Part shown: one piece after another, positions 1 to 6,006 of the stretch
Layout: each line of letters begins with the position of its first letter
Numbering within the stretch: position 1 is the first letter of the stretch
Assembly: GCA_910587095.1 (NCBI GenBank)
Contig: CAJUMJ010000039.1
Span: 1 to 7,109 of the forward strand
From: an uncultured Lachnospiraceae bacterium
GTDB lineage: Bacteria; Bacillota; Clostridia; Lachnospirales; Lachnospiraceae
Reading direction: 5' to 3'
Length of the DNA: 7,109 nucleotides
Made by a program: the position numbers and the translations under genes
Notes under the pieces: generated by a model
What the model was told of the DNA's origin: nothing
Databases searched by the model: none
What the model saw: only the letters and a program-made list of their open reading frames with translations

Positions 1-50
1 AAACGTTGGTACTTGGTGAGGTTCTTTCGAACCTTAGTACCACTACGTTT
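1..50. repeat. Long imperfect hairpin of unknown role at the left edge
   Basis: Seen directly: three nested inverted-repeat blocks, AAACGT (1-6) with ACGTTT (45-50), TGGTACT (7-13) with AGTACCA (36-42), and AGGTTC (19-24) with GAACCT (29-34). Together they give 19 base pairs, with an asymmetric internal loop (14-18 against 35), a two-base bulge (43-44) and a four-base apical loop (25-28). Read on the minus strand, the apical loop is GAAA closed by C-G, a GNRA tetraloop, which favours a minus-strand RNA. It lies 87 bases beyond the patatin stop codon and could be the transcript end of that operon. The bases where a U-tract would sit are outside the window. It could also be the end of a mobile element or a structured RNA. 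The structure is certain; its role is not. Confidence 0.6.
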
Positions 51-136
51 GGATTGGAGCGAAAGCGCGTCTGCGTTGATTATGCTATTTGTGCAAATTC
101 AACAACCTTAAAAGAGTTTCGCAATTACCTATTTTC
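51..136. other. Non-coding stretch with small inverted repeats
   Basis: I find no convincing gene between the left hairpin and the patatin stop codon. It contains a GC-GAAA-GC mini-hairpin (59-66), the inverted pair GTTGA (75-79) and TCAAC (99-103), and within it ATTTG (87-91) facing CAAAT (94-98). Plus-strand frame 1 stays open from the window edge to a TAA at 109-111 (36 codons), but that frame also runs through the hairpin at 1-50, so I do not trust it as the end of a gene. No T-run terminator follows the patatin gene here. Confidence 0.4.
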
Positions 137-988
137 TTATTTTATGAACGCAAGCAGCTCAGAGCAGCACGCCTGCGCGTCCCGGTAACCCTCCTCGTAG
201 AGGGCTTTCATCTTTTCCTTATCCTTCTCGATTCTGCCGACTTCGCTTTTTACCTTCGGGCGGATCACAAACACTTCGCCCTCTCTTCGCTTTTCTTCAA
301 TATATTCTACTGCGGCGTTGTAGAAAAGATGTCTCTCCCGTATCAATTCGTACACCTTCGGATAGCGCACATACCGCGCTTTTACAAGCGCAAGCTCTGC
401 GCCGGCCGGCTGTCTCACAAATCCTTCTTCCTTGGTCATGATGACCACATTCTTTTTATTACCGTCCCGCAAAGACCTCTGAAGCGGAATAGAATCGCTG
501 ATTCCTCCGTCCAGATAAACATGTCCGTCTATCTCCACATTCCTTGACACCAGCGGGAGGGAGCTGGACGCCCGCACGGCCACTAGGTCTTTTCGCAAAT
601 CCTTAAGGGGCAGGTAAGCGGGTTTCCCCGTCCTGATATCCGTGGCCACCGCGAAGGCCTTTCCCTCATATGCCGCAAACGCGTCGTAATCGTATGGATC
701 CAGGTAATTCGGAATCAAGTCATAGCTCATGCCCACATTAAAGAGATCGCCCGTCGTAAAAAGGCTCCACGCCCCGCAGTATTGCTTCATGTCCAGATAG
801 TTGACACTGATGCGGTAAGACCGTCCCCGCTGCCCGGACAGATAGTTGCACAGATGACACGCCCCTGCGGACACACCGTAACAATCCGAAAACAGTATTT
901 CCTTATCCATAAAGAAATCCAGAACGCCTGCCGTATAGATCCCTTTCATACCGCCGCCTTCAAGAACCAGACCTGCCTGATACATCAT
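137..988 (-). CDS. Patatin-like phospholipase, YjjU-like
   Basis: A 283-residue protein of the bacterial patatin family, predicted serine lipid acyl hydrolases with a Ser-Asp dyad. All key elements are visible: the oxyanion-hole loop GGGMKG at residues 11-16, the nucleophile elbow GVSAG with Ser40, and the catalytic Asp160 in YLDGGISDSIP. The stretch around VRASSSLPL (138-146) and the DGGISD block resemble E. coli YjjU as I recall it. There is no signal peptide, so it is probably cytoplasmic or loosely membrane-associated. The C-terminal third is rich in Lys, Glu and Arg and likely helical. An upstream GTG at 1012 is in frame, but the ATG at 988 has GGGAAAGGA nine bases before it and puts GGG at the usual distance from the N-terminus; the adjacent ATG at 985 is also possible. 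It is the last gene of the minus-strand group, 24 bases after the aminotransferase stop. The natural substrate cannot be told from sequence. Confidence 0.9.
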   Translation of the reverse strand: MMYQAGLVLEGGGMKGIYTAGVLDFFMDKEILFSDCYGVSAGACHLCNYLSGQRGRSYRISVNYLDMKQYCGAWSLFTTGDLFNVGMSYDLIPNYLDPYDYDAFAAYEGKAFAVATDIRTGKPAYLPLKDLRKDLVAVRASSSLPLVSRNVEIDGHVYLDGGISDSIPLQRSLRDGNKKNVVIMTKEEGFVRQPAGAELALVKARYVRYPKVYELIRERHLFYNAAVEYIEEKRREGEVFVIRPKVKSEVGRIEKDKEKMKALYEEGYRDAQACCSELLAFIK

Positions 989-1012
989 AATAGAAAATCC
1001 TTTCCCAGTCAC

Positions 1013-2194
1013 TCAAAAATTTTTTGAAAGTTTCCCAAACGCCTCAAGCGACCGCTCCACCTTTTCCGTATCGATACAGTACGCAATCCTGAAATGCCCC
1101 TTCACCCCGAAAGTGTCGCTTGGCACAAGAATCAGGTCGTACTTCTTCGCTTCCTCGCAAAAAGCCACCGCATCCCCGCCGGGCGCCTTGGGGAACATGT
1201 AGAATGTGCCGCCCGGACGTTCGCACTCGAAGCCGAGATCCGTAAGCTCCTTATATAAAATGTTCATATTTGTCTCATAAACCGACAAATCCGACGTCAG
1301 GTCAAGCACCTCGGCAACCGCAAGCTGTATAATGGACGGCGGGCAGTTGTGCCCCGTGCCTCTTGAGATCTGGCTGCACATGGCAGCAATCAGCTCCGCG
1401 TCCGTGCATTTCGGGTTCACCGCCACATAGCCGATCCGCTCTCCCGGCAGGGAAAGGGATTTCGAGAAGGAATAGCAGGAGAGGGAATTGTCGTAAAACC
1501 CGGACGGATAAGGCGCATCCACACCCGCAAACACGATCTCCCTGTATGGCTCGTCGCTGATCAGGAAAATGTCATGGCCGTATTGCCGCTGCTTCTCCTC
1601 CATGATCCCCGCAATCTCCGCGATAGTCGAGCCGGAATATACGACTCCCGAAGGGTTATTCGGCGTGTTGATTAAAACCGCCGTCACCTTTTCCGTCAGC
1701 ATGGCCTCAAAGGCCTCGAAATTAATCGGCTGCGCATTCGTATAATAGGGCACCACCTTGAGTTTTGCTCCCGTCAGGTTTATATAAGGCCCATACTCCG
1801 GGAAATAAGGCGCAAAGGTTATCACCTCATCCCCCGGCTCCGTCACGCAACGCACCGCGTGGGCAATCGCGCCCGCCGCGCCGGTGGTCATAAAAATATG
1901 ATTGCCCGTATAATTCATACCGAATCTTTCATTGAGGGAAGCCGCCACCTTTTCCCTGACAGCCGGGATTCCCAAACTCTGGCTGTACCCGTGCAGTTCC
2001 ATGGGATCCCTCTCCTGCAGCAGTTTTATCATTGTATCCGTAAACTTCTGCGGCGTCGGCACGGAAGGGTTGCCGAGGCTGTAGTCAAACACGTTCTCAT
2101 AGCCAATCTCCTTCCCCCTCGCCGTGGCAAACTCCGAGAGCTGCCTGATCACCGATTTTCCCTGCAACATATCCTTGTATTTTTGTACGATCAT
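1013..2194 (-). CDS. PLP-dependent aminotransferase, class I/II (fold type I)
   Basis: A 393-residue cytoplasmic aminotransferase that would move an amino group between an amino acid and a 2-oxo acid. The aspartate-aminotransferase fold signature is complete: TGAAGA at 104-109 (phosphate loop), aromatic Tyr130 in APYFPEY, NTPNNPSG at 176-183, Asp214 in SDEPY with Tyr217, the Schiff-base lysine Lys245 in SFSKSLSLPGERIGY, Arg253 for the PLP phosphate, and Arg369 in FRIAY, the usual substrate-carboxylate arginine. The length is normal. Substrate specificity (aspartate, alanine, aromatic or other) cannot be assigned. An ATG at 2206 adds four residues (MEIT). The ATG at 2194 is preferred because TGGAG lies six bases upstream of it, while the earlier ATG overlaps that site. 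The gene follows glpK after about 106 bases and leads directly into the patatin gene. Confidence 0.92.
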   Translation of the reverse strand: MIVQKYKDMLQGKSVIRQLSEFATARGKEIGYENVFDYSLGNPSVPTPQKFTDTMIKLLQERDPMELHGYSQSLGIPAVREKVAASLNERFGMNYTGNHIFMTTGAAGAIAHAVRCVTEPGDEVITFAPYFPEYGPYINLTGAKLKVVPYYTNAQPINFEAFEAMLTEKVTAVLINTPNNPSGVVYSGSTIAEIAGIMEEKQRQYGHDIFLISDEPYREIVFAGVDAPYPSGFYDNSLSCYSFSKSLSLPGERIGYVAVNPKCTDAELIAAMCSQISRGTGHNCPPSIIQLAVAEVLDLTSDLSVYETNMNILYKELTDLGFECERPGGTFYMFPKAPGGDAVAFCEEAKKYDLILVPSDTFGVKGHFRIAYCIDTEKVERSLEAFGKLSKNF

Positions 2195-2200
2195 TGTAAT

Positions 2201-2244
2201 CTCCATTCCGGAGCATTTATGCTACGCGGCGACGCCAATCTCAA
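2201..2244 (-). promoter_or_regulatory. Possible promoter and RBS of the aminotransferase gene
   Basis: Reading the minus strand, TTGAGA (2239-2244) is followed after exactly 17 bases by CATAAA (2216-2221). These are five of six and four of six matches to the sigma-A -35 and -10 consensus. Transcription would start near 2209, just upstream of the GGAG ribosome binding site (2201-2204) of the ATG at 2194. That would leave the ATG at 2206 almost leaderless and so supports the later start. The promoter lies inside the palindromic element at 2210-2280. This is inference from consensus matching only. Confidence 0.4.
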
Positions 2245-2280
2245 ATTTGCGTCTGCCATCAGACAAATTTGTGATGCTCC
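2210..2280. repeat. 71-bp nested palindromic element between glpK and the aminotransferase
   Basis: Seen directly: the ends are a perfect 7-base inverted repeat, GGAGCAT (2210-2216) and ATGCTCC (2274-2280). Inside is a second hairpin: CAAATTTG (2242-2249), then CG, then TCTG (2252-2255), four loop bases CCAT, then CAGA (2260-2263) and CAAATTTG (2264-2271). That gives 12 base pairs with a two-base bulge. A further small GCAT-TT-ATGC hairpin sits at the left end. No T-run follows on the minus strand, so it is a poor terminator for glpK. Candidates are a small dispersed palindromic repeat or MITE-like element, or an RNA processing or attenuation structure. The structure is certain; the identity is unknown. 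Confidence 0.55.
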
Positions 2281-2300
2281 TGCACAAATTCCCCCGCTTT

Positions 2301-3794
2301 CTACATCTCCGCCCAGGCAAGCGCGCACCTGACGGCGCGCTTCCATCCTTTCACAAGCTGCTCTCTTGTCTCCTCCTCCATCGTCACGTCAAACCGCTTC
2401 CCGAGCTGCCAGTTTTCGCAGATTTCCGTTTTATTTTTCCAATAACCCACGGAAAGTCCCGCCAGGTAAGCCGCTCCCAGAGCCGTCGTCTCTATACAGC
2501 TTGGCCGGTGTACCGTCTGCCCCGTAATATCCGCCTGAAACTGCATCAGGAAATCGTTGGCGCTGGCGCCTCCGTCCACTTTCAATTCGCAAAGCGGGAT
2601 TCCGGCGTCCTCCTCCATCGCCTTAAGCACATCCATGGACTGATAGGCAATGGCCTCCAACACCGCCCTCACAAAATGCTCCTTCTGGCAGCCTCTCGTG
2701 ATGCCTACCACAGTTCCCCTCGCATAGGGATTCCAATATGGCGTTCCCATGCCGACAAAGGCCGGCACCACATAGACGCCGTTTGTATCAGGCACGCGCA
2801 TGGCATATTTCTCCGAATGTTGGGCAATTTTCATCATCCGCATTTCATCCCGCATCCACTGTATGGCCGCGCCCGCCACAAATACGCTGCCCTCCAGGGC
2901 ATATTCCGGCCTGGCGCTGTCCCCCGCCGCGATTGTCGTGAGCAGACCGCTTTCCGAAGCAATCGCGGCACTTCCCGTATTCATCAGGAGAAAGCAGCCT
3001 GTCCCATAGGTGTTCTTCACCTGCCCCGGTTCAAAACAGCACTGTCCGAAAAGCGCCGCCTGCTGGTCACCGGCCGCACCCGCGATCGGAACGGGCGCCC
3101 CGAATATGCTTTTGTCAGTCTCCCCGAACACTGTCCCGGAAGGTTTCACCTCCGGCAGCATTTCCCGGGGAATGCGCAAGACGGAAAGAAGCTCCTCATC
3201 CCACTGAAGCGTGTGGATATTGTAGAGCATCGTGCGGGATGCGTTCGTGTAATCGGTGACATGTACCGCGCCTTTTGTCAGGTTCCAGATCAGCCACGTA
3301 TCTACCGTGCCGAACAACAGCCCGCCGCGCTCCGCTCTCTCCCGCGCGCCTTCCACATGCTCCAGAATCCACGCTATCTTGCTTCCTGAAAAATAGGCGT
3401 CCGGCACCAGCCCGGTCTTCGCCCGTATCGTTTCCGTATATCCCCCGGCCTTCAGCTCGTCTATCAGCCTCGCCGTTCTCCGGCACTGCCACACGATCGC
3501 ATTGTACACAGGCTCCCCGGTTTCCCTGTCCCATACAATCGTCGTCTCGCGCTGGTTTGTGATGCCGATGCCGGCAAGCTGTGACACGTCCGCGCCGATA
3601 TTCGCCATCGCCTCGATTGCCACCGCAAGCTGGGACGCCCAAATCTCGCGGGGATTGTGCTCCACCCATCCGGCCTGTGGATAAATCTGCTTAAACTCCT
3701 TCTGCGCCATGCCGCAAATACTACCTCTTTTGTCAAACAGAATGCAGCGGGAACTGGTTGTCCCCTGATCCAGCGCCATAATATATTTCCGCAT
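2301..3794 (-). CDS. glpK: Glycerol kinase
   Basis: ATP-dependent glycerol kinase, making sn-glycerol 3-phosphate from glycerol in the cytoplasm, the entry step of glycerol use and a supply of lipid backbone. The 497-residue length is normal for GlpK. FGGY-family marks run in order: ATP-binding loop LDQGTTSSR (8-16), substrate segment TNQRETTIVWDR (79-90), first FGGY signature around YFSGSKIAWILE (134-145), catalytic base Asp243 in GAAGDQQAALFGQ, NTYGTG at 261-266, and second signature DGGASANDFLMQFQADITG at 407-425. The start is set by a perfect GGAGG five bases before the ATG; the frame stays open to 3959, but the extra residues have no family match and cover the promoter. In many Firmicutes GlpK proteins a histidine just before FG/YG of this region is phosphorylated by HPr; here the segment reads DKSIFG and lacks it. 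No glpF, glpD or glpO lies alongside, so uptake and oxidation must be encoded elsewhere. Confidence 0.97.
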   Translation of the reverse strand: MRKYIMALDQGTTSSRCILFDKRGSICGMAQKEFKQIYPQAGWVEHNPREIWASQLAVAIEAMANIGADVSQLAGIGITNQRETTIVWDRETGEPVYNAIVWQCRRTARLIDELKAGGYTETIRAKTGLVPDAYFSGSKIAWILEHVEGARERAERGGLLFGTVDTWLIWNLTKGAVHVTDYTNASRTMLYNIHTLQWDEELLSVLRIPREMLPEVKPSGTVFGETDKSIFGAPVPIAGAAGDQQAALFGQCCFEPGQVKNTYGTGCFLLMNTGSAAIASESGLLTTIAAGDSARPEYALEGSVFVAGAAIQWMRDEMRMMKIAQHSEKYAMRVPDTNGVYVVPAFVGMGTPYWNPYARGTVVGITRGCQKEHFVRAVLEAIAYQSMDVLKAMEEDAGIPLCELKVDGGASANDFLMQFQADITGQTVHRPSCIETTALGAAYLAGLSVGYWKNKTEICENWQLGKRFDVTMEEETREQLVKGWKRAVRCALAWAEM

Positions 3795-3851
3795 AACCGC
3801 CTCCAAATATCCCAGCAATCTTAACTTTGTCCTCAAAACTAAACTCTTTTC

Positions 3852-3880
3852 AGTATATAACGAGTGCGCGGGAAAAACAA
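3852..3880 (-). promoter_or_regulatory. Sigma-A promoter of glpK
   Basis: On the minus strand TTGTTT (3875-3880) is separated by exactly 17 bases from TATACT (3852-3857). Transcription would start near 3845, giving an untranslated leader of about 50 bases before the glpK ATG at 3794 with its GGAGG site. The leader shows no strong hairpin or T-run, so riboswitch or antiterminator control (as with GlpP in Bacillus) is not indicated. Confidence 0.7.
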
Positions 3881-3888
3881 GCACTGTG

Positions 3889-3904
3889 AATCCGGCTCCG
3901 GATT
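3889..3904. promoter_or_regulatory. 16-bp palindrome upstream of the glpK promoter, possible operator
   Basis: AATCCGG-CT-CCGGATT is a perfect inverted repeat with a two-base centre. It starts 8 bases upstream of the glpK -35 box, centred near -52 relative to the predicted start, where an activator dimer often binds. It also lies 15 bases before the -35-like box of the divergent permease promoter. A two-base centre is too short for a stable RNA loop, which favours a protein site. The binding protein is unknown. Confidence 0.45.
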
Positions 3905-3919
3905 TTCTCATATAAACTC

Positions 3920-3947
3920 TTCCAAATTTTAAAAAAAGTGCTACAAT
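3920..3947 (+). promoter_or_regulatory. Extended -10 promoter of the AEC permease gene
   Basis: TGC-TACAAT (3939-3947) is an extended -10 element with five of six consensus bases. A weak -35-like TTCCAA (3920-3925) lies 16 bases upstream. Transcription would begin near 3954 and leave a leader of about 86 bases before the ATG at 4040. A second -10-like GATAAT (3986-3991) has no -35 partner. The promoter is divergent from that of glpK, their -35 boxes about 40 bases apart. Confidence 0.5.
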
Positions 3948-4039
3948 TATTCGGGACAAGTCTGCGTTTTAACCGGCTTTCGCAAGATAATCGCAGGCGC
4001 TTCCAAACACTGTGAAAATATGAGAAAAGAGGAAACTAT

Positions 4040-4984
4040 ATGAGCGTCGCAATCGTTTTTCAACAAATGGTTATCATTTTCATCCTGATCGGCATCGGCA
4101 TGATTCTCTTCCGGCGGGGAATGCTCTCGGAAGTCGGATCAAAACAGATTTCCGGGCTGATCATCAACGTCACCAATCCGGCTCTTCTGATCTGCTCCGC
4201 TCTGGAGGACGGCCCAAAGGCATCCCTCGCCGAGCTGGGGATCGCTTTGGTTTCCTATGCCGCCATTTTTGCCGTCCTGATCGCTGTCGGTTTCCTGATT
4301 CCTCACCTTCTGCGCGCGCCAAAAAATTCCCACTACGTTTATCAGATGCTTTCCATCTTCGGCAACGTAGGTTTTATCGGCATTCCGCTGGCCTCCGCAG
4401 TACTTGGCAGCGAATCCCTTATTTATGTGTCTATCTTTAATCTGCTTTTCAACCTTCTGGTTTACACTTTCGGCATCTCCGTGCTGGAAAAAGCCGCAGC
4501 TTCCCAGGACGGGGGGAAAGCTCCCTCCCAGGGCCGCCTTCAAAAGCTTGTCAATGCGGGAACCATCTCGGCCGCGGCTACGATTGTCTTTTACCTTGGC
4601 AATTTCCGCGTGCCCGTCATCGTTTCCTCCACCCTCACTTACGCCGGGCGGGCCACCACTTTTCTTTCCATGCTGGTTCTCGGCGTATCCGTGGCGCAGA
4701 TGGCACCGAAGGAAATTTTTTCCCACCCAAAGCTCTACGCTTTCACTCTGCTCAGACAGATTCTCGTTCCTGTCGGCTGTATCCTGCTGATGAGAAGATT
4801 CGTCGACAATAAACTCATCCTGAATACCATGCTTCTGATGGTCGCGGTTCCCGCCGCCAATATGCCGCTCATGCTCGCCAAGCAGATGGATATGGACGCC
4901 GACGCAATCTCCCAGGGCATCATTCTCACTACCGTGCTGAGCCTCGTAACCGTACCCCTGGCCTGTCTGTTCCTCGTCCCGTAA
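4040..4984 (+). CDS. AEC-family (auxin efflux carrier-like) permease
   Basis: A 314-residue integral membrane protein of the AEC family, whose bacterial members include the malonate carrier MdcF and other organic-acid permeases. About ten hydrophobic segments can be seen (roughly 5-24, 36-55, 64-90, 105-122, 126-148, 174-188, 194-220, 233-251, 258-281, 290-312), with a short charged loop at 150-170 between the two halves. Family marks are NVTNPALL (43-50), GNVGFIGIPL (108-117) and PAANMPLMLAKQMDMDA (271-287). The start is backed by GAGG seven bases before the ATG. The substrate cannot be inferred; a small carboxylate or amino-acid-derived acid is usual in the family. It is divergent from glpK, and I see no reason to link it to glycerol. 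There is no T-run terminator after it. Confidence 0.92.
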   Translation: MSVAIVFQQMVIIFILIGIGMILFRRGMLSEVGSKQISGLIINVTNPALLICSALEDGPKASLAELGIALVSYAAIFAVLIAVGFLIPHLLRAPKNSHYVYQMLSIFGNVGFIGIPLASAVLGSESLIYVSIFNLLFNLLVYTFGISVLEKAAASQDGGKAPSQGRLQKLVNAGTISAAATIVFYLGNFRVPVIVSSTLTYAGRATTFLSMLVLGVSVAQMAPKEIFSHPKLYAFTLLRQILVPVGCILLMRRFVDNKLILNTMLLMVAVPAANMPLMLAKQMDMDADAISQGIILTTVLSLVTVPLACLFLVP

Positions 4985-5098
4985 AAACCGGTGACAGTAC
5001 GGATCGCAGGGATTCCCGCACGTAAATCAGCCCGTCCCTGCCGAACAAATTCTCTTCTTTCGACATAAAATAGAGTAAAACGACACAGGTATTATATT
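4985..5098 (+). other. Spacer with a weak stem, no clear terminator
   Basis: Between the permease and the DUF4474 gene there is a perfect 7-base stem, GCAGGGA (5006-5012) with TCCCTGC (5035-5041), enclosing 22 bases and followed by pyrimidine-rich sequence rather than a T-run. A -10-like TAAAAT (5066-5071) has no acceptable -35 partner. Whether the downstream genes have their own promoter or depend on read-through cannot be settled from the sequence. Confidence 0.35.
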
Positions 5099-6004
5099 AT
5101 GTATGTTTTACTCTTTGTTTTACTCCTCATAGCCCTTCTCGGCTTTATCTTTTTTCGGTTCCGCCGGAAAAAAATTATTTGCAAAATCAATTCCATGGAC
5201 TGCTGCGCCAAGTGCTCCCTTTTGAACGAGCTGGTATATCCCTTCGGTTACGATTTCCACTGTGACTGCGGATTCTTTTCCTCCACGGTGGACGCTCCGC
5301 AAAAACAGGCCGGATATACCTGGCTCTACGACTATATGGCGCCCCGCTTCCAGATGGTTTATGACTCCCTCCCCGTCTATTTCGATTACCGGGGCAGAAC
5401 CTGGCTGATCGAGTTCTGGAAAGGGCAGTACGGCATCAATACGGGGGCGGAAATCGGCATATACCATGCGGATCGCATCATCCCCGAAAGCGACTATAAG
5501 AACGCCTGGTTCTCCTGCGCGGACAGAAACGAGATGTTGGAGTGCTCCTTGCGTCTGTGCAAAGGCGAAAGCGAATGTATATGCAATTCCGAACGCCACT
5601 GGTGGCTTACCGCTTTCCTGGTCGGATGTTTTTCCAAGCCCTCCTGCCTCACTCTGGAATCCTGCATCTGTTTCCCCAACAGAGAAATGCTCTGCGCTTT
5701 TGTGGACGGTCTCAAACGCGCAGGCTGCCCGGATGACTGCCTGTCTGTCAGGGGTTTATGCGTCTGTTTTGTCTTTCGGAAAGATAATGCAAAGTACAAC
5801 TTCATCACACGCTTTTTCCGCCGTTTCTCCCAATGGAAAAACCGGTTTTTCTGCAGGCTGTATCTGTGGGTTACCAAACCCTTCCAATGCACCGAAGACC
5901 GGGTTTTATACTTGTATTTCTATCTCCCCACTGCATTCCGGATGCTGCTTCGGCTGCACAGATTCAATAAGCGCTGCCACAGACGTTACGGCAAGGGGGG
6001 CTGA
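5099..6004 (+). CDS. Membrane-anchored, Cys-rich DUF4474 domain protein
   Basis: A 301-residue protein that I recognise as a DUF4474 family member, a family of unknown function from Clostridia. Residues 3-19 form one hydrophobic segment followed by RFRRKK, so the bulk should be cytoplasmic under the positive-inside rule. The conserved core includes YPFGYDFHCDCGFFSSTVDA (47-66), LPVYFDYRGRTWLIEFWKGQ (91-110) with YGINTGAEIGIY (111-122), and HWWLTAF (167-173). The sequence holds 23 cysteines, including CCAKC (35-39), CDC (55-57), CIC (160-162) and CVC (221-223). The C-terminal 65 residues are basic and aromatic, and may bind membrane or nucleic acid. The start has only a modest AGG nine bases upstream. 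The stop is 2 bases before the phosphoesterase start, and the ribosome binding site of that gene lies inside this gene's last codons. No catalytic motif is recognised. Confidence 0.82.
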   Translation: MYVLLFVLLLIALLGFIFFRFRRKKIICKINSMDCCAKCSLLNELVYPFGYDFHCDCGFFSSTVDAPQKQAGYTWLYDYMAPRFQMVYDSLPVYFDYRGRTWLIEFWKGQYGINTGAEIGIYHADRIIPESDYKNAWFSCADRNEMLECSLRLCKGESECICNSERHWWLTAFLVGCFSKPSCLTLESCICFPNREMLCAFVDGLKRAGCPDDCLSVRGLCVCFVFRKDNAKYNFITRFFRRFSQWKNRFFCRLYLWVTKPFQCTEDRVLYLYFYLPTAFRMLLRLHRFNKRCHRRYGKGG

Positions 6005-6006
6005 CT

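Noticed and set aside
1..111. 5S rRNA fragment, tRNA, or the end of a left-hand gene in frame 1
   Set aside because: Some words recall the 3' part of 5S rRNA, but the loop E GAGAGTA segment is missing and the stem is too symmetric; no tRNA cloverleaf or CCA end is present; the 36-codon open frame runs through the hairpin and matches no family I know.
989..1012. GTG start of the patatin gene directly after the aminotransferase stop
   Set aside because: The extra eight codons contain the ribosome binding site of the ATG at 988, which also gives the normal family N-terminus.
2124..3389. A 421-codon open frame on the plus strand
   Set aside because: It is antisense to glpK and the aminotransferase start; its translation is rich in Arg, His and Pro, typical of a shadow of a GC-rich gene, and no family is recognisable.
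3795..3959. Upstream extension of the glpK frame by 55 codons
   Set aside because: It would cover the TTGTTT-17-TATACT promoter and lacks family similarity, whereas the ATG at 3794 has a perfect GGAGG and gives the usual GlpK N-terminus.
4139..4726. A 195-codon open frame on the minus strand inside the permease gene
   Set aside because: It is antisense to a clear AEC permease, and its hydrophilic Gly-rich translation looks like a reverse shadow.
5060..5095. Promoter TCGACA with TATTAT before the DUF4474 gene
   Set aside because: The spacing is 24 bases, too long for sigma-A, and the -10-like box nearly touches the start codon.
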